Source: DAOMFM01 sp035429825 (lineage in GTDB: Bacteria > Acidobacteriota > Blastocatellia > UBA7656 > JADIYM01). Taken from it: a stretch of DNA of 14,985 nt. The stretch is taken from positions 1 to 14,985 of the forward strand of contig JBGAKX010000110.1 in the NCBI GenBank assembly GCA_044224215.1. Direction: 5' to 3'. Shown piece after piece: positions 1 to 7,848 of this stretch; the first letter of the stretch is position 1, and the number at the start of each line of letters is the position of its first letter. The position numbers and the translations under genes were made by a program. The notes beneath the pieces were generated by a model. The model saw only the letters and a program-made list of their open reading frames with translations, made no database searches and was not told where the DNA came from.

Positions 1-976
1 CGTCGATGTCGATGCCCGCCGCTCCGAACGCGGCCAGCACTTCTTCGCAGTTGCCGCCGTCAGCAGGAATCGTCCCATCGAGCTCACCGTGGTCCGCGAA
101 CGCCTTGAGCGTCGCTTCAGGCATGGTGTCGATGGTGTTCGGAGCCGCGAGCGCCTTCACGTACAGAATGTCCGACGCGTTAGGATCCTTTGTCCCCGTG
201 CTCGCCATCAGGAGCCGCTGCGGCCGGGCGCCAAAGTTGAACGCCCGCTGCCACCTCGTCGACGCCATCTGGTCGCAATACGCCTTGTAGCAGCGGACGC
301 CGATCGCATTACCGAGCTTGTTCTCGAGGTCGGCGGGAACCTTGCCCTTGATCGGCGTGTCCCATCGGCTGATGAACAGCGAGGCGACCGATGCAACGTA
401 CGGGTTGAGCCCGGCGTCGATGCGGCGCTCGATGCCCTTCATGTAGGCGTCCGCCGCAGCCAGGTAATGCTCGCGCGAGAAGAGCAGGGTCACGTTGACC
501 GACACTCCAGCGAAGATCGCCTCCTCGATCGCCGGCAGGCCCTCGGGCGTTCCGGGAATCTTGATGAAGAGGTTGGGGCGCTCGGCGCGCGCAAAGAGTT
601 CCTTGGCGACGCGGATCGTCGTCGCGGTGTCGTATGCGAGCAGCGGCGATACCTCGAGCGACACGAAGCCGTCCACACCGCAGGTGCGATCGTAGATAGG
701 CCTGAACAGGTCGGCAGCGCGGGTGATGTCGTCGAGCGCCACGTCAAAGAACAGGTCCTCGCCCGACTTGCCCGCTTTCAGACCCTTTTCGATCGCCGCG
801 TCGTACGACGAGCTGTTCTTGATCGCGTGGTCAAATATCGTGGGATTCGATGTAAGCCCTGTCACCGACAGGTTGTCGATGTAGCCCTGCAGCGTTCCGC
901 TGTCGAGCAGGTCCCGCGTGATGTTGTCGAGCCAGATGCTCTGGCCGAGGTCGTGGAGCTGTTGTGTCGCTTTCAT
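1..976 (-). CDS. tal: Transaldolase (partial, C-terminus beyond window edge)
   Basis: Cytosolic enzyme of the non-oxidative pentose phosphate pathway. It moves a dihydroxyacetone unit from sedoheptulose 7-phosphate to glyceraldehyde 3-phosphate through a Schiff base. The visible 325 residues begin MKATQQLHDLGQSIWLDNI. The family motif TSNPTIF is at residues 42-48, and the Schiff-base lysine is Lys139 in FIKIPGTPEG. The segment FNFGARPQRLLMASTGTKDP (about 247-265) is typical of the longer transaldolase subfamily of roughly 370 residues, so only a short tail should be missing. A fused phosphoglucose isomerase domain, known in some transaldolases, cannot be excluded because the reading frame is still open at position 1. 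The start is preceded by GGAG 10 nt upstream. The spacer to the SulP gene is 236 nt, so separate transcription is likely. The identification is secure. Confidence 0.95.
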   Translation of the reverse strand, partial: MKATQQLHDLGQSIWLDNITRDLLDSGTLQGYIDNLSVTGLTSNPTIFDHAIKNSSSYDAAIEKGLKAGKSGEDLFFDVALDDITRAADLFRPIYDRTCGVDGFVSLEVSPLLAYDTATTIRVAKELFARAERPNLFIKIPGTPEGLPAIEEAIFAGVSVNVTLLFSREHYLAAADAYMKGIERRIDAGLNPYVASVASLFISRWDTPIKGKVPADLENKLGNAIGVRCYKAYCDQMASTRWQRAFNFGARPQRLLMASTGTKDPNASDILYVKALAAPNTIDTMPEATLKAFADHGELDGTIPADGGNCEEVLAAFGAAGIDID

Positions 977-1037
977 CGTGGTGTGTCTCCGGGAGTGGTT
1001 GGTCGTCCGAGTGAATGTCAGCTGGTCCTTGCGCTTC

Positions 1038-1051
1038 GCTGGAAAACCAGC
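1038..1051. repeat. Small inverted repeat in SulP-tal spacer
   Basis: GCTGG, four A residues, CCAGC on the plus strand form a perfect 5-bp stem with a 4-nt loop. Read in the direction of transcription (minus strand), the loop is TTTT. No U-run follows the stem, so it is not a standard intrinsic terminator. It lies 62-75 nt upstream of the transaldolase start and may sit in its leader. Confidence 0.35.
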
Positions 1052-1082
1052 AGTTCACGCGGATCAGAGCGTACGAGGATGC

Positions 1083-1097
1083 CGGTGGAATCCACCG
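1083..1097. promoter_or_regulatory. 15-bp near-perfect palindrome, operator-like
   Basis: CGGTGGA and TCCACCG flank a single central base, giving a 7-bp dyad. The central spacing is too small for a good hairpin, so protein binding is the more natural reading. It is about 107 nt upstream of the transaldolase start and could be an operator for that gene. I see no convincing -35/-10 pair beside it, so the role is inferred. Confidence 0.3.
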
Positions 1098-1115
1098 AGC
1101 CATATTCCGCAGGAT

Positions 1116-1136
1116 ACCCGGCAATGGCCGCCGGGT
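1116..1136 (-). terminator. GC-rich stem-loop downstream of SulP, possible terminator
   Basis: ACCCGGC and GCCGGGT form a perfect 7-bp stem around a 7-nt loop, 77 nt after the SulP stop codon. Six of the seven pairs are G-C. No T tract follows on the minus strand, so this is not a classical intrinsic terminator. It may aid termination, protect the 3' end of the SulP mRNA, or belong to the transaldolase leader. Confidence 0.35.
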
Positions 1137-1212
1137 CATGTGCAATCGGACGGCGGCGCGAAGTTCCCGCAAACCGGTCGAAACGGCCGCGTCGTGGGCG
1201 GGTTCGGGTCGA

Positions 1213-2931
1213 TTATGTGATCCCCGTGGCGGCGTCTCCGCCTTGGACGTACTCGAGTGCTTCGTGCAGCCGTGCAAACACGCGATCCTCGCCGACGACG
1301 GACGTGATGCCGTTGGCGTCGAGGTCCTTCTTGAGATAGGTCGTCACCCGAGCCAGCACGACCTCGACACCCGCATCGCGCAATTCGCTGCACAGGTACT
1401 TGAACGAGCGAGCCGCGGTGTAGTCGAGGTCCGTGATCGCACTCGCGTCGATCACCAGATACCGCACAGGCGACGGAGCGTTGTTGATCAGACTGTGCAC
1501 CTCATCGGCGAACCGCTCCGAATTTGCGTAAAACAGATCCGCGCCGAAGTGGTACACGATCAGACCGGGTTCGGTCACGACGCCGGGACGGACAGGCGTC
1601 GGGACCCATCGCCCCGTATCGTCCGGCGCGAGAAGCGTGGTGTGCGGCCTGTAGCTGTGACGGACGTGCTGCAGCAGCGAGATTGCCATCGCGATCAGGA
1701 TTCCCTGCTCGACGCCAATGATGACCACGGACGCCGCCGTCGCGAGTGTCACCGCGAACTCGCCGGGATTCGTGCGCAGAATGTCACGGAGGCTTCGAAC
1801 GTCGACGAGCCCGACCGCGATCGTGAAGACGATTCCCGCGAGGATAGCGTGAGGCAGGTACTGCAGCGGTCCCGTGGCGAATAGCAGCACGAATGTCACA
1901 ATCGCCGAGATCACGAGCTGCGAGAACTGGCTTCGCGCACCGGCGGAATCGGCGGCCGCAGTCTGCGACAGGCTGCCGTTGACGATGATCGAACCGCTCA
2001 GCGACGCCGCAACGTTTGCGGCCGACAATCCGAGGATGTTGGCGTCCTCGTCGGCGCGCTCGTGGTGTTTCAGCGCAAAGATCCGGGAGGTCGCGGCGCT
2101 CTGGGCGATGATCATCACAAAGCACGACCCTGCGATCGGAAACAAATCGACGACGTCGGTCCAGTGAAGGCTCGGAATCCGGATCGACGGCAGTCCGCCC
2201 GGCACCGGTCCTATGAGCGCGATTCCGCGGGCGCCGAAGTTCAAGGCGAAGCTCGCCGCGATTCCGCCCACGACGGCGACCAGCGCGACCGGCAAACGCG
2301 GCGCAAACCTCTTTGCCGCGAGAATCGCGACGACGACCACCACGGATAACCCGACCGTCGGCCAGTTGACGTGCGGCAGGTTCGCGAGGACGACGGCAAA
2401 CTTCTCTATTGAGCCGCGCGCAACAACCGTCAGACCGAGCATGTCCGGCAACATGGCGATCCCGATCTGAAAGCCGCAGCCCGTCAGAAATCCGACAAGC
2501 ACCGTTCGAGACAGGAAGTCGGCCAGAAACCCGAGCCTGAACACCCACGCGACGAACAGCAGGCCCGCGGTGAGCAGCGTCACGATCGTCACGAGCGCCA
2601 TGTAACTGTCGCTTCCGATCGGCGCCCTGCCTGCGAGTCCTCCCGCCAGAATTGCAGCCGTTGCCGAATCTGCCGACACCACCAGGTGCCTCGACGATCC
2701 GAAGACGGCAAAACACGCGAGCGGCAGGAGCAGCGCGTACAGTCCAGTGATCACAGGTGTTCCGGCAATGCGTGTGTATCCGAGTACCTGCGGGATATTC
2801 ATCGACGCGACCGTCAGACCTGCCAGCGAGTCGCGCACCGCACCCTTGCGGGTCAGCGGGCGGATGCCTTCGAACAGCGCGACGCGCCTCATCGCTCCCG
2901 CACCAGCGAACGCGAGCGGCGGCCACGCCAT
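1213..2931 (-). CDS. SulP-family inorganic anion permease with C-terminal STAS domain
   Basis: Inner-membrane SLC26/SulP carrier of 572 residues; family members carry sulfate, bicarbonate, chloride or dicarboxylates. The membrane domain begins with the family-type stretch MNIPQVLGYTRIAGTPVITG (about 44-63 in this numbering). Many hydrophobic helices continue to about residue 420. The C-terminal STAS domain spans about 452-563, with the core motif DASAITDLDYTAA at 495-507. The anion-site regions differ from the usual family forms: SRHLVVSADSATAA replaces a SVGP-type TM3 start, and SLSQTAAADSAGARSQ replaces an SRSAVN-type motif. The chosen ATG has AGG 7 nt upstream. A TTG at 2958 extends the frame, and an ATG at 2892 gives a more typical N-terminus. 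The gene follows the outer-membrane factor gene by 71 nt and may be co-transcribed with it. Family is sure; substrate is unknown. Confidence 0.92.
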   Translation of the reverse strand: MAWPPLAFAGAGAMRRVALFEGIRPLTRKGAVRDSLAGLTVASMNIPQVLGYTRIAGTPVITGLYALLLPLACFAVFGSSRHLVVSADSATAAILAGGLAGRAPIGSDSYMALVTIVTLLTAGLLFVAWVFRLGFLADFLSRTVLVGFLTGCGFQIGIAMLPDMLGLTVVARGSIEKFAVVLANLPHVNWPTVGLSVVVVVAILAAKRFAPRLPVALVAVVGGIAASFALNFGARGIALIGPVPGGLPSIRIPSLHWTDVVDLFPIAGSCFVMIIAQSAATSRIFALKHHERADEDANILGLSAANVAASLSGSIIVNGSLSQTAAADSAGARSQFSQLVISAIVTFVLLFATGPLQYLPHAILAGIVFTIAVGLVDVRSLRDILRTNPGEFAVTLATAASVVIIGVEQGILIAMAISLLQHVRHSYRPHTTLLAPDDTGRWVPTPVRPGVVTEPGLIVYHFGADLFYANSERFADEVHSLINNAPSPVRYLVIDASAITDLDYTAARSFKYLCSELRDAGVEVVLARVTTYLKKDLDANGITSVVGEDRVFARLHEALEYVQGGDAATGIT

Positions 2932-3002
2932 ACGATCGCCTGTCCGACGTCGTCGCAACCGGCCGAGTCCGAGTGGAAGCCTTCCCGCATACCGTGCCGG
3001 GA

Positions 3003-4484
3003 CTATTTCGTCGGTGTCGGCGGAGGCGGCTGCATCGTCGCCGCCGGTTCCGAATCAAATCCGCCGCCGAGCGCGAGGTGCAGCTTCACCCGGTTTGCCA
3101 GCTGGGCGTCCTGCAACTTGATGATGCTCGCCTGGGTCAACAACTGCTCGGATTGAAGCTGAAGGACCGGCAGGAGCGATATCTTTCCCGCCTGGTACCG
3201 AAGCGTCGCAATTCGAACGGCCTCGACACGACTCACGAGCGCCTGCTGCTCGTACTGAATCTGGTCGGCGAGCACCTGCTCGTTGTTGAGCGCTACCTCG
3301 ACATCTCGAAACGCGCCGAGCGCGACGCTGCCGTAGTTCGCGATCGCCTTCTCCTGTTTGGCCGTTTCGATCCTGATCTTGGTTCTGAGGGCGCCGCCGT
3401 TGAAGATCGGCTGGAAGAGGCCCGCACTCGCCGCGATCAGGTACGGATTCAGCTTGAGGAGGTTGAGGATTCCGTCGCTCAGGCGCCCGCCCTCGGCCGT
3501 CAGCACGATTGTCGGCAAGAGTGCGAGCCGAGCCGATTCGAGCGAACGGAACGCCCCGATCACCTGGCTTTCGGCTGCAAGAATGTCGGGCCTCCGCTCG
3601 AGCAGCGATGCTGGAAGCCCCGCCTTTATCGGCGGCGGCAGCTGCGCATAATCCTGCGCAACGTCCAGTTCTGCCGACGGAAACCGGCCGACGAGAACCT
3701 CGAGCGATCGGCGAACCTCGTTGTACAGTCCCTGCGTCTGGACAAGCTTAGCCTGCGAGTTGTTCAGCGCGGCAGTCGCCTCGGCGACGTCGAGCGCCGA
3801 GACCTTGCCCGCCGAGTACTTCACCTTGGCCAGGTCGAGCAACCGTGTGTGGATGTCCACATCCTGCTGCGCAAGACCGATCAATTGACGCGTCTCGATC
3901 GCGAGGTACCACGTCTGGGCTGTCGTCGCCGCAAGCGACTGTCGCGCGAACGCATAGTCGAGCGCAGTCGCCTGATATTGAGCGACCGCCGCGGCACGTT
4001 CCGACCGCAGCCTGCCCCAGATGTCCACCTCCCAGGCGACCTGGACATAGATCTCGTTGCTGCGAAACGTCTCGTCCTGATCCTTGTCGCGCGTCAGCGA
4101 CCCGCCCGCATTCAGCCCAACCTGGGGCTTCAGCTTTGCGCCGACAAGCAGCGCACCCTGGCGCGCGATCTCGACCGTTGCGGCCGCCTGGCGCAAGTCC
4201 GTGTTGTGGGCGATCGCCTCGTTGACCACCGACTCGAGACCGGGGTCGCCGAACGTCTTGACCCAGTCGTTCGAGACATCCTCGCCGGTCGGCGAGGTTG
4301 GCGTCCAGCCGGGTGGAATCGTCGCGGGCGCCGGCATTGCCTTGGCGGAGATCTCTGAACGAGGAGGCGCCTTGTGCAACGAACACGACGCCACGCCCAG
4401 CGCGAGACTGAGCGCAACCGCAGCCGCGACAATCGCGCGACTGAACGGCGCCGTTCGGCGCAATGTGACATGCAGTGCTCGCAT
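3003..4484 (-). CDS. NodT/OprM-type outer-membrane efflux lipoprotein (second copy)
   Basis: Outer-membrane factor of 493 residues, the trimeric exit duct of a tripartite exporter. The N-terminus has a basic start, a hydrophobic segment and a lipobox VASC with the lipidated Cys at residue 34. The family signatures WEVDIWGRLRSERAAA (151-166) and LLERRPDILAAESQV are clear, as are two OEP repeats with long coiled-coil helices. The C-terminus ends in a Pro/Thr-rich tail after a LALGGGF motif. Its ATG overlaps the TGA of the YibH-like adaptor gene (TGATG), and no Shine-Dalgarno is evident, so translation is probably coupled. A longer frame continues upstream to 5210, but it is antisense-like Arg/Gly-rich sequence overlapping the adaptor gene and is not the protein. 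It presumably partners that adaptor; substrate unknown. Confidence 0.93.
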   Translation of the reverse strand: MRALHVTLRRTAPFSRAIVAAAVALSLALGVASCSLHKAPPRSEISAKAMPAPATIPPGWTPTSPTGEDVSNDWVKTFGDPGLESVVNEAIAHNTDLRQAAATVEIARQGALLVGAKLKPQVGLNAGGSLTRDKDQDETFRSNEIYVQVAWEVDIWGRLRSERAAAVAQYQATALDYAFARQSLAATTAQTWYLAIETRQLIGLAQQDVDIHTRLLDLAKVKYSAGKVSALDVAEATAALNNSQAKLVQTQGLYNEVRRSLEVLVGRFPSAELDVAQDYAQLPPPIKAGLPASLLERRPDILAAESQVIGAFRSLESARLALLPTIVLTAEGGRLSDGILNLLKLNPYLIAASAGLFQPIFNGGALRTKIRIETAKQEKAIANYGSVALGAFRDVEVALNNEQVLADQIQYEQQALVSRVEAVRIATLRYQAGKISLLPVLQLQSEQLLTQASIIKLQDAQLANRVKLHLALGGGFDSEPAATMQPPPPTPTK

Positions 4485-5800
4485 CACAGCGACATCGGAT
4501 AGAGCCAGTTGACCCAGGTGTAGGTGCGGATCGATACCTTGCGCAACCACATCCAGGCGCCGCCGGTCGTGTAGATCGCCGACGCCCCCTGCGCTCCGAT
4601 GGGGAACTTGCTCTGGTCGGGATCGTCCAACCGGATTGTTACGGCGAATCGCCCCTGAGGCACCTCTGGCGGCGGGTTGAATGAAGGGAGGTCGCCGCTC
4701 GGCAATAGCTGGCCCGTACCGCTCGCCAACCAGATGGCTTCGACCTTTCCTGTAAAGATCTGGCCGGGGTAGAGGTCGATGGCGACTTCGACGGGCATCC
4801 CCGCCTTTACGTACTTCAGGTGCTCCTGATAGTACGTCCCGAGGACGTAACGGTCCTCGTCGACGATCAGAGCTGCAATCGCGCCGAATCGTACGACACC
4901 CGAGACCATCCCGGGCTGGACCTGCAAGTTCGTGATCAGGCCGTCCTCGGGCGCTACCATCGTCGTGTTGTCGAGATAGTACTGGTCCTGCGCGAGCTGC
5001 GCCTCCGCCTCGGCGACCGTCGTGTTCACTCCATCGATATTCGAGTTGTACGCGATCTGCGCCTTCTCGACGTTGTCCTGCGCCTGCTTGACGGCGGCAT
5101 CGGCAGCGGCCAGGTCCGAGTCCCACATCTTGAGCTCGAGCCTGGCCTTCTCGATGCTGGTCGTCGCCTCGAGCACGGTCGCCTCCTTCTCGCGCAGGTC
5201 GTAGTCCCATTTCTGGAACTCCTCGATGGATTCGGCGTCGCTGGCCTTGAGCGTCTTGTATCGTTCGAACTGGAGCTTGGCGTAATCGCGGGCGGCCTCC
5301 GCCTTCACGAGATTCACCTGTGTGAGATCGAGATTCGCCTGCAGAATCCCCCGCTGTGTGTCGAGCGCGGAACGCTGAGCCTTGGCCTGCATGACAGCCG
5401 CCTGCGCCAGCGACACGTTGTTCTTCAGGCCGAGGACGTCCTGCTTTGCGGCGGCAATCGACGCCTGGTCCGCCTTGACCTTGGCTTCATACTGGGTTTT
5501 GTCGAACTGGAAGAGCGGCTGCCCCTTCTTGACCGCGGTGTTCTGCTTGACGAACACCGCCGTGACCAGAGTGGGTTCGGGCAGGCGGGGCACGAGCTGG
5601 ATCGTGTGCTGGATGACCTTTGCGTCGGTCGAGTACGGCGTCATGAAGTGCATCCCGATGATGAACACGAGCACGACGTGCAGTCCGACGTAGAACGAGA
5701 CCACGGCCCACGTGATACTGAACTTGAGCCACTTGAACTGGAAGAAGACCAGGTAGACAAACGCGATAAACACGATGGCGATGACGAGTGCAATGACCAT
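4484..5800 (-). CDS. YibH-like HlyD-family membrane fusion/adaptor protein
   Basis: Periplasmic adaptor of 438 residues anchored in the inner membrane. Two hydrophobic segments (about 5-22 and 28-50) precede a split lipoyl-like domain (65-100 and 279-312). Between these lies a long coiled-coil hairpin (about 105-278) with Ala/Gln/Glu heptads, and a beta-barrel region (313-410) follows. The end, WLRKVSIRTYTWVNWLYP, resembles by memory the C-terminus of E. coli YibH (recall, not a search). The preceding gene encodes a DUF3302/YibI-like protein, which supports this pairing. The upstream stop and this start are 12 nt apart. An AGGA overlapping that upstream TAG lies 10 nt before the ATG. The outer-membrane factor gene overlaps the stop codon. 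No cognate permease (MFS, ABC, FUSC or RND) is adjacent. Confidence 0.92.
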   Translation of the reverse strand: MVIALVIAIVFIAFVYLVFFQFKWLKFSITWAVVSFYVGLHVVLVFIIGMHFMTPYSTDAKVIQHTIQLVPRLPEPTLVTAVFVKQNTAVKKGQPLFQFDKTQYEAKVKADQASIAAAKQDVLGLKNNVSLAQAAVMQAKAQRSALDTQRGILQANLDLTQVNLVKAEAARDYAKLQFERYKTLKASDAESIEEFQKWDYDLREKEATVLEATTSIEKARLELKMWDSDLAAADAAVKQAQDNVEKAQIAYNSNIDGVNTTVAEAEAQLAQDQYYLDNTTMVAPEDGLITNLQVQPGMVSGVVRFGAIAALIVDEDRYVLGTYYQEHLKYVKAGMPVEVAIDLYPGQIFTGKVEAIWLASGTGQLLPSGDLPSFNPPPEVPQGRFAVTIRLDDPDQSKFPIGAQGASAIYTTGGAWMWLRKVSIRTYTWVNWLYPMSL

Positions 5801-5812
5801 GGTGGAGCCGTC

Positions 5813-6268
5813 CTATGCCTTGGAATCGCTGCTCTTGGGCGATTCGGGAGTGCGCTCGGTCGCCGTCGGGGAGCTGGATGCGAGTGGTGTGGCGGAGGTT
5901 GGCGGGGGTGGGACTGCTCCCACGTCGACCCCGTGCTTCTCGGCGATCGCCTTTTCGACCGCCTCGACACCCTTCAGTCGCTGGATCTCCTCCTCGATCG
6001 CCTTCTGCGTCTCGAGCGGGAACCGGCGGATGTCAATGACGTCGGTCGGCTTGAACGCCCAGATGAATGCCTGGATCCAGGGAACAACAGCGAGCCCGCC
6101 CGCCCAGCCCATGAGGTTGACGGCCTCGGCTTCGGGATGCTTGCGCGCAAGGGCGATCTTGCCGGGCAGGCCGAGCAGAATCACTGCCCCCGCAACCGCC
6201 CCGACCGCTATGACCAGAAGGACGGCGAACGTGATGTAGTCCCACATATCAAGATCGAAGCCGAGCAT
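5813..6268 (-). CDS. DUF3302 (YibI-like) small inner-membrane protein
   Basis: A 151-residue membrane protein of unknown function. A first helix (about 11-33) is followed by the DUF3302-type stretch GLPGKIALARKHPEAEAVNL (33-52). A second hydrophobic helix (about 53-72) containing WAGGLAVVPWIQAFIWAF comes next. From about 84 to 112 the chain is a charged amphipathic helix, likely a coiled coil. It ends in a Pro/Ser/Thr-rich tail with no predicted fold. In E. coli the related YibI is encoded beside the HlyD-type YibH, and the same order is seen here. The start is fixed by a strong GGAGGA 5 nt upstream; a longer in-frame form to 6370 lacks support. It is the first gene of a DUF3302-adaptor-outer-membrane-factor cluster. 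Family assignment is from recalled sequence similarity. Confidence 0.85.
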   Translation of the reverse strand: MLGFDLDMWDYITFAVLLVIAVGAVAGAVILLGLPGKIALARKHPEAEAVNLMGWAGGLAVVPWIQAFIWAFKPTDVIDIRRFPLETQKAIEEEIQRLKGVEAVEKAIAEKHGVDVGAVPPPPTSATPLASSSPTATERTPESPKSSDSKA

Positions 6269-6273
6269 GCGGA

Positions 6274-6279
6274 TCCTCC
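6274..6279 (-). promoter_or_regulatory. Ribosome binding site of the DUF3302 gene
   Basis: GGAGGA on the minus strand, 5 nt before the ATG at 6268. It decides the start against the longer open frame reaching 6370. The preceding 178-nt gap to the NADH dehydrogenase stop also holds a 5-bp GC stem (6344-6358). I see no clear -35/-10 pair in that gap. Confidence 0.8.
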
Positions 6280-6446
6280 AGAAAGAGAGCTGTTGCGAGT
6301 GCGCCGCGTGGATTGCGGAGCGGTTGATGCCCCGTGAGGTGACCGGCCCAAATGGCCGCCCGTGAATCATCTGGACCGAGAATTTTCAGCACCATATACG
6401 AGAGTTGTTCGCCGTGCCAGCGGCGCCGCGGCCGGAACGTCAGCGT

Positions 6447-7781
6447 TCATTTCTCAGCTGCAGTCTCCGGCGGCTGCGGCTCAGGCGTGGATTCCATTCC
6501 CTCGGGAAACGAGTCGAGCCGAGGCTTCAAGATGAGCTGGGAACTGCGCTGGTTCGTGAAGTACGAATAGAACCACTGCGCCATCACGCGCCGCCGATTG
6601 CCGATGGCAGGCAGAAACAGGATGTGTATCATCGCCCACACGGTCCACGCCGGGAATCCGCTGAGCTTGACCTTGCCCGCATCCAGCACGGCGTAGCCCT
6701 TGCCGATGACCGCCATGTTTCCCTTGTCAAAGTAACTGAACGGTTTTGGGGCCTTGCGTCCGGCGATCCGGTTCCGAATCACCTTTGCGACGTACGCACC
6801 CTGTTGCATTGCGACCTGGGCAACACCCGGAAGCGGCTTGCCGTTCTGGTCGAGTGACGCGGTGTCGCCGATGACGAACACCTCTGGATGGCCCGGCACG
6901 CTGCAGTCCGGTTCGATCCGGACCCGCCCTGCCTTGTCCATTGGCGCGCCGAGCCACTTTCCCGCCGGCGACGGCTTGACGCCTGCCGCCCAGATGACCG
7001 TGCGGCACGGAATCGTCTCGCCCCCAAAGGTTACGGTCTTCTCGTCGATGTGCTCGACGTGAATGCCGGTGTGCACCTCGACGCCAAGTTTCTCGAGGCG
7101 CTTCCGTGCCTTGATGGACAACTCCTCGGGGAATGCGGCGAGCAGCCTTGGGCTGCCCTCGACAAGGATGATTCTGGCCGTGCACGGGTCGATCCGACGG
7201 AAATCCGACTTGAGCGTATACTTCCGCAGTTCCGCAAGCGCGCCAGCCATCTCAACGCCCGTCGGACCACCACCGACGATGACGAATGTGAGAAGGTCCT
7301 TATGCTTTGACGGATCGCGCTCGATCTCGGCGATTTCGAATGCCCGAAGCACGCGCGCGCGAACCGCCGTCGCGTCCGGCAGGGCCTTCATGCCGGGGGC
7401 AAACGGGGCGAATTCGTCACGGCCGAAATAGCTGTGCGACGCGCCGAGCGCGAGCACCAGGTAGTCGTATCCGTACGGCGTGTCGCGCTCGCCGAGGTAA
7501 TCGACGAGGATCTGGCGCTTTGCCGCATCCACGCCAGTGACTTCAGCCATCGCGATCGTCGCGTTCTTCTGCCCCCGCAACGCATGCCTGATTGGCGCGG
7601 CGATATCGCCAGGGGCGAGGTTTGCCGTCGCGACCTGGTAGAGAAGAGGTTGGAACAGGTGATGGTTCGACTTGTCGACAAGCGTGACACGGACTGGCGC
7701 ATGCTTGAGAGCCTTGGCAACCGCCATGCCGCCAAACCCGCCACCGACGATGACGACGTGTGGGACGTTGGTGTCCGACAT
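6447..7781 (-). CDS. ndh: Type II NADH:quinone oxidoreductase (NDH-2)
   Basis: Single-subunit, non-proton-pumping NADH dehydrogenase of 444 residues. It passes electrons from NADH through FAD to membrane quinone. The N-terminal FAD-binding Rossmann motif is VIVGGGFGGMAVAKAL (10-25). The NADH-binding Rossmann motif is FVIVGGGPTGVEMAGALAEL (166-185), and the second strand ends in Glu208, which favours NADH over NADPH. FAD is closed over by FVIGDTASL (302-310), and the quinone-site motif AQVAMQQG is at 321-328. A C-terminal amphipathic/hydrophobic stretch (about 378-410) should dock it to the membrane. The tail is Pro/Glu-rich. The start at 7781 has GAGGG about 9 nt upstream; an in-frame ATG at 7826 lacks a ribosome site. 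It is separated from the pump genes by a stem-loop and so is probably transcribed separately. Confidence 0.93.
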   Translation of the reverse strand: MSDTNVPHVVIVGGGFGGMAVAKALKHAPVRVTLVDKSNHHLFQPLLYQVATANLAPGDIAAPIRHALRGQKNATIAMAEVTGVDAAKRQILVDYLGERDTPYGYDYLVLALGASHSYFGRDEFAPFAPGMKALPDATAVRARVLRAFEIAEIERDPSKHKDLLTFVIVGGGPTGVEMAGALAELRKYTLKSDFRRIDPCTARIILVEGSPRLLAAFPEELSIKARKRLEKLGVEVHTGIHVEHIDEKTVTFGGETIPCRTVIWAAGVKPSPAGKWLGAPMDKAGRVRIEPDCSVPGHPEVFVIGDTASLDQNGKPLPGVAQVAMQQGAYVAKVIRNRIAGRKAPKPFSYFDKGNMAVIGKGYAVLDAGKVKLSGFPAWTVWAMIHILFLPAIGNRRRVMAQWFYSYFTNQRSSQLILKPRLDSFPEGMESTPEPQPPETAAEK

Positions 7782-7824
7782 AGACTTCAGCCCTCGACTG
7801 AGCGCGGATACGGACCTCGCGCCC

Positions 7825-7839
7825 ATTCGGTTTCCGAAT
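7825..7839. promoter_or_regulatory. Perfect inverted repeat upstream of ndh
   Basis: ATTCGG, TTT, CCGAAT is a perfect 6-bp dyad, ending 44 nt upstream of the NDH-2 start codon. It covers the upstream in-frame ATG at 7826. It could be an operator or a small leader hairpin. No good promoter hexamers flank it, so function is inferred. Confidence 0.3.
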
Positions 7840-7848
7840 TTTCGCCAC

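Noticed and set aside
89..1339. Plus-strand open frame of 416 codons over the transaldolase gene
   Set aside because: It is antisense to a transaldolase with an intact active-site lysine motif and has no domain of its own.
2932..2958. TTG start extending the SulP protein by nine residues
   Set aside because: The added residues are mostly Arg and there is a later ATG with better ribosome-site spacing. An ATG at 2892 also remains possible.
2757..4358. Plus-strand open frame of 533 codons opposite the outer-membrane factor gene
   Set aside because: Arg/Leu-rich sequence without motifs, antisense to a well-supported NodT-type gene and crossing into the SulP gene. It is a coding shadow.
4485..5210. 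Upstream extension of the outer-membrane factor frame to 5210
   Set aside because: The extra 242 residues are Arg/Gly-rich, overlap the YibH-like adaptor gene in another frame and would hide the lipoprotein signal peptide. The ATG at 4484 gives a proper lipobox.
7782..7826. Longer NDH-2 start at 7826
   Set aside because: No ribosome site precedes it and it adds 15 residues before the normal N-terminal FAD-binding strand. It also falls within a perfect inverted repeat.
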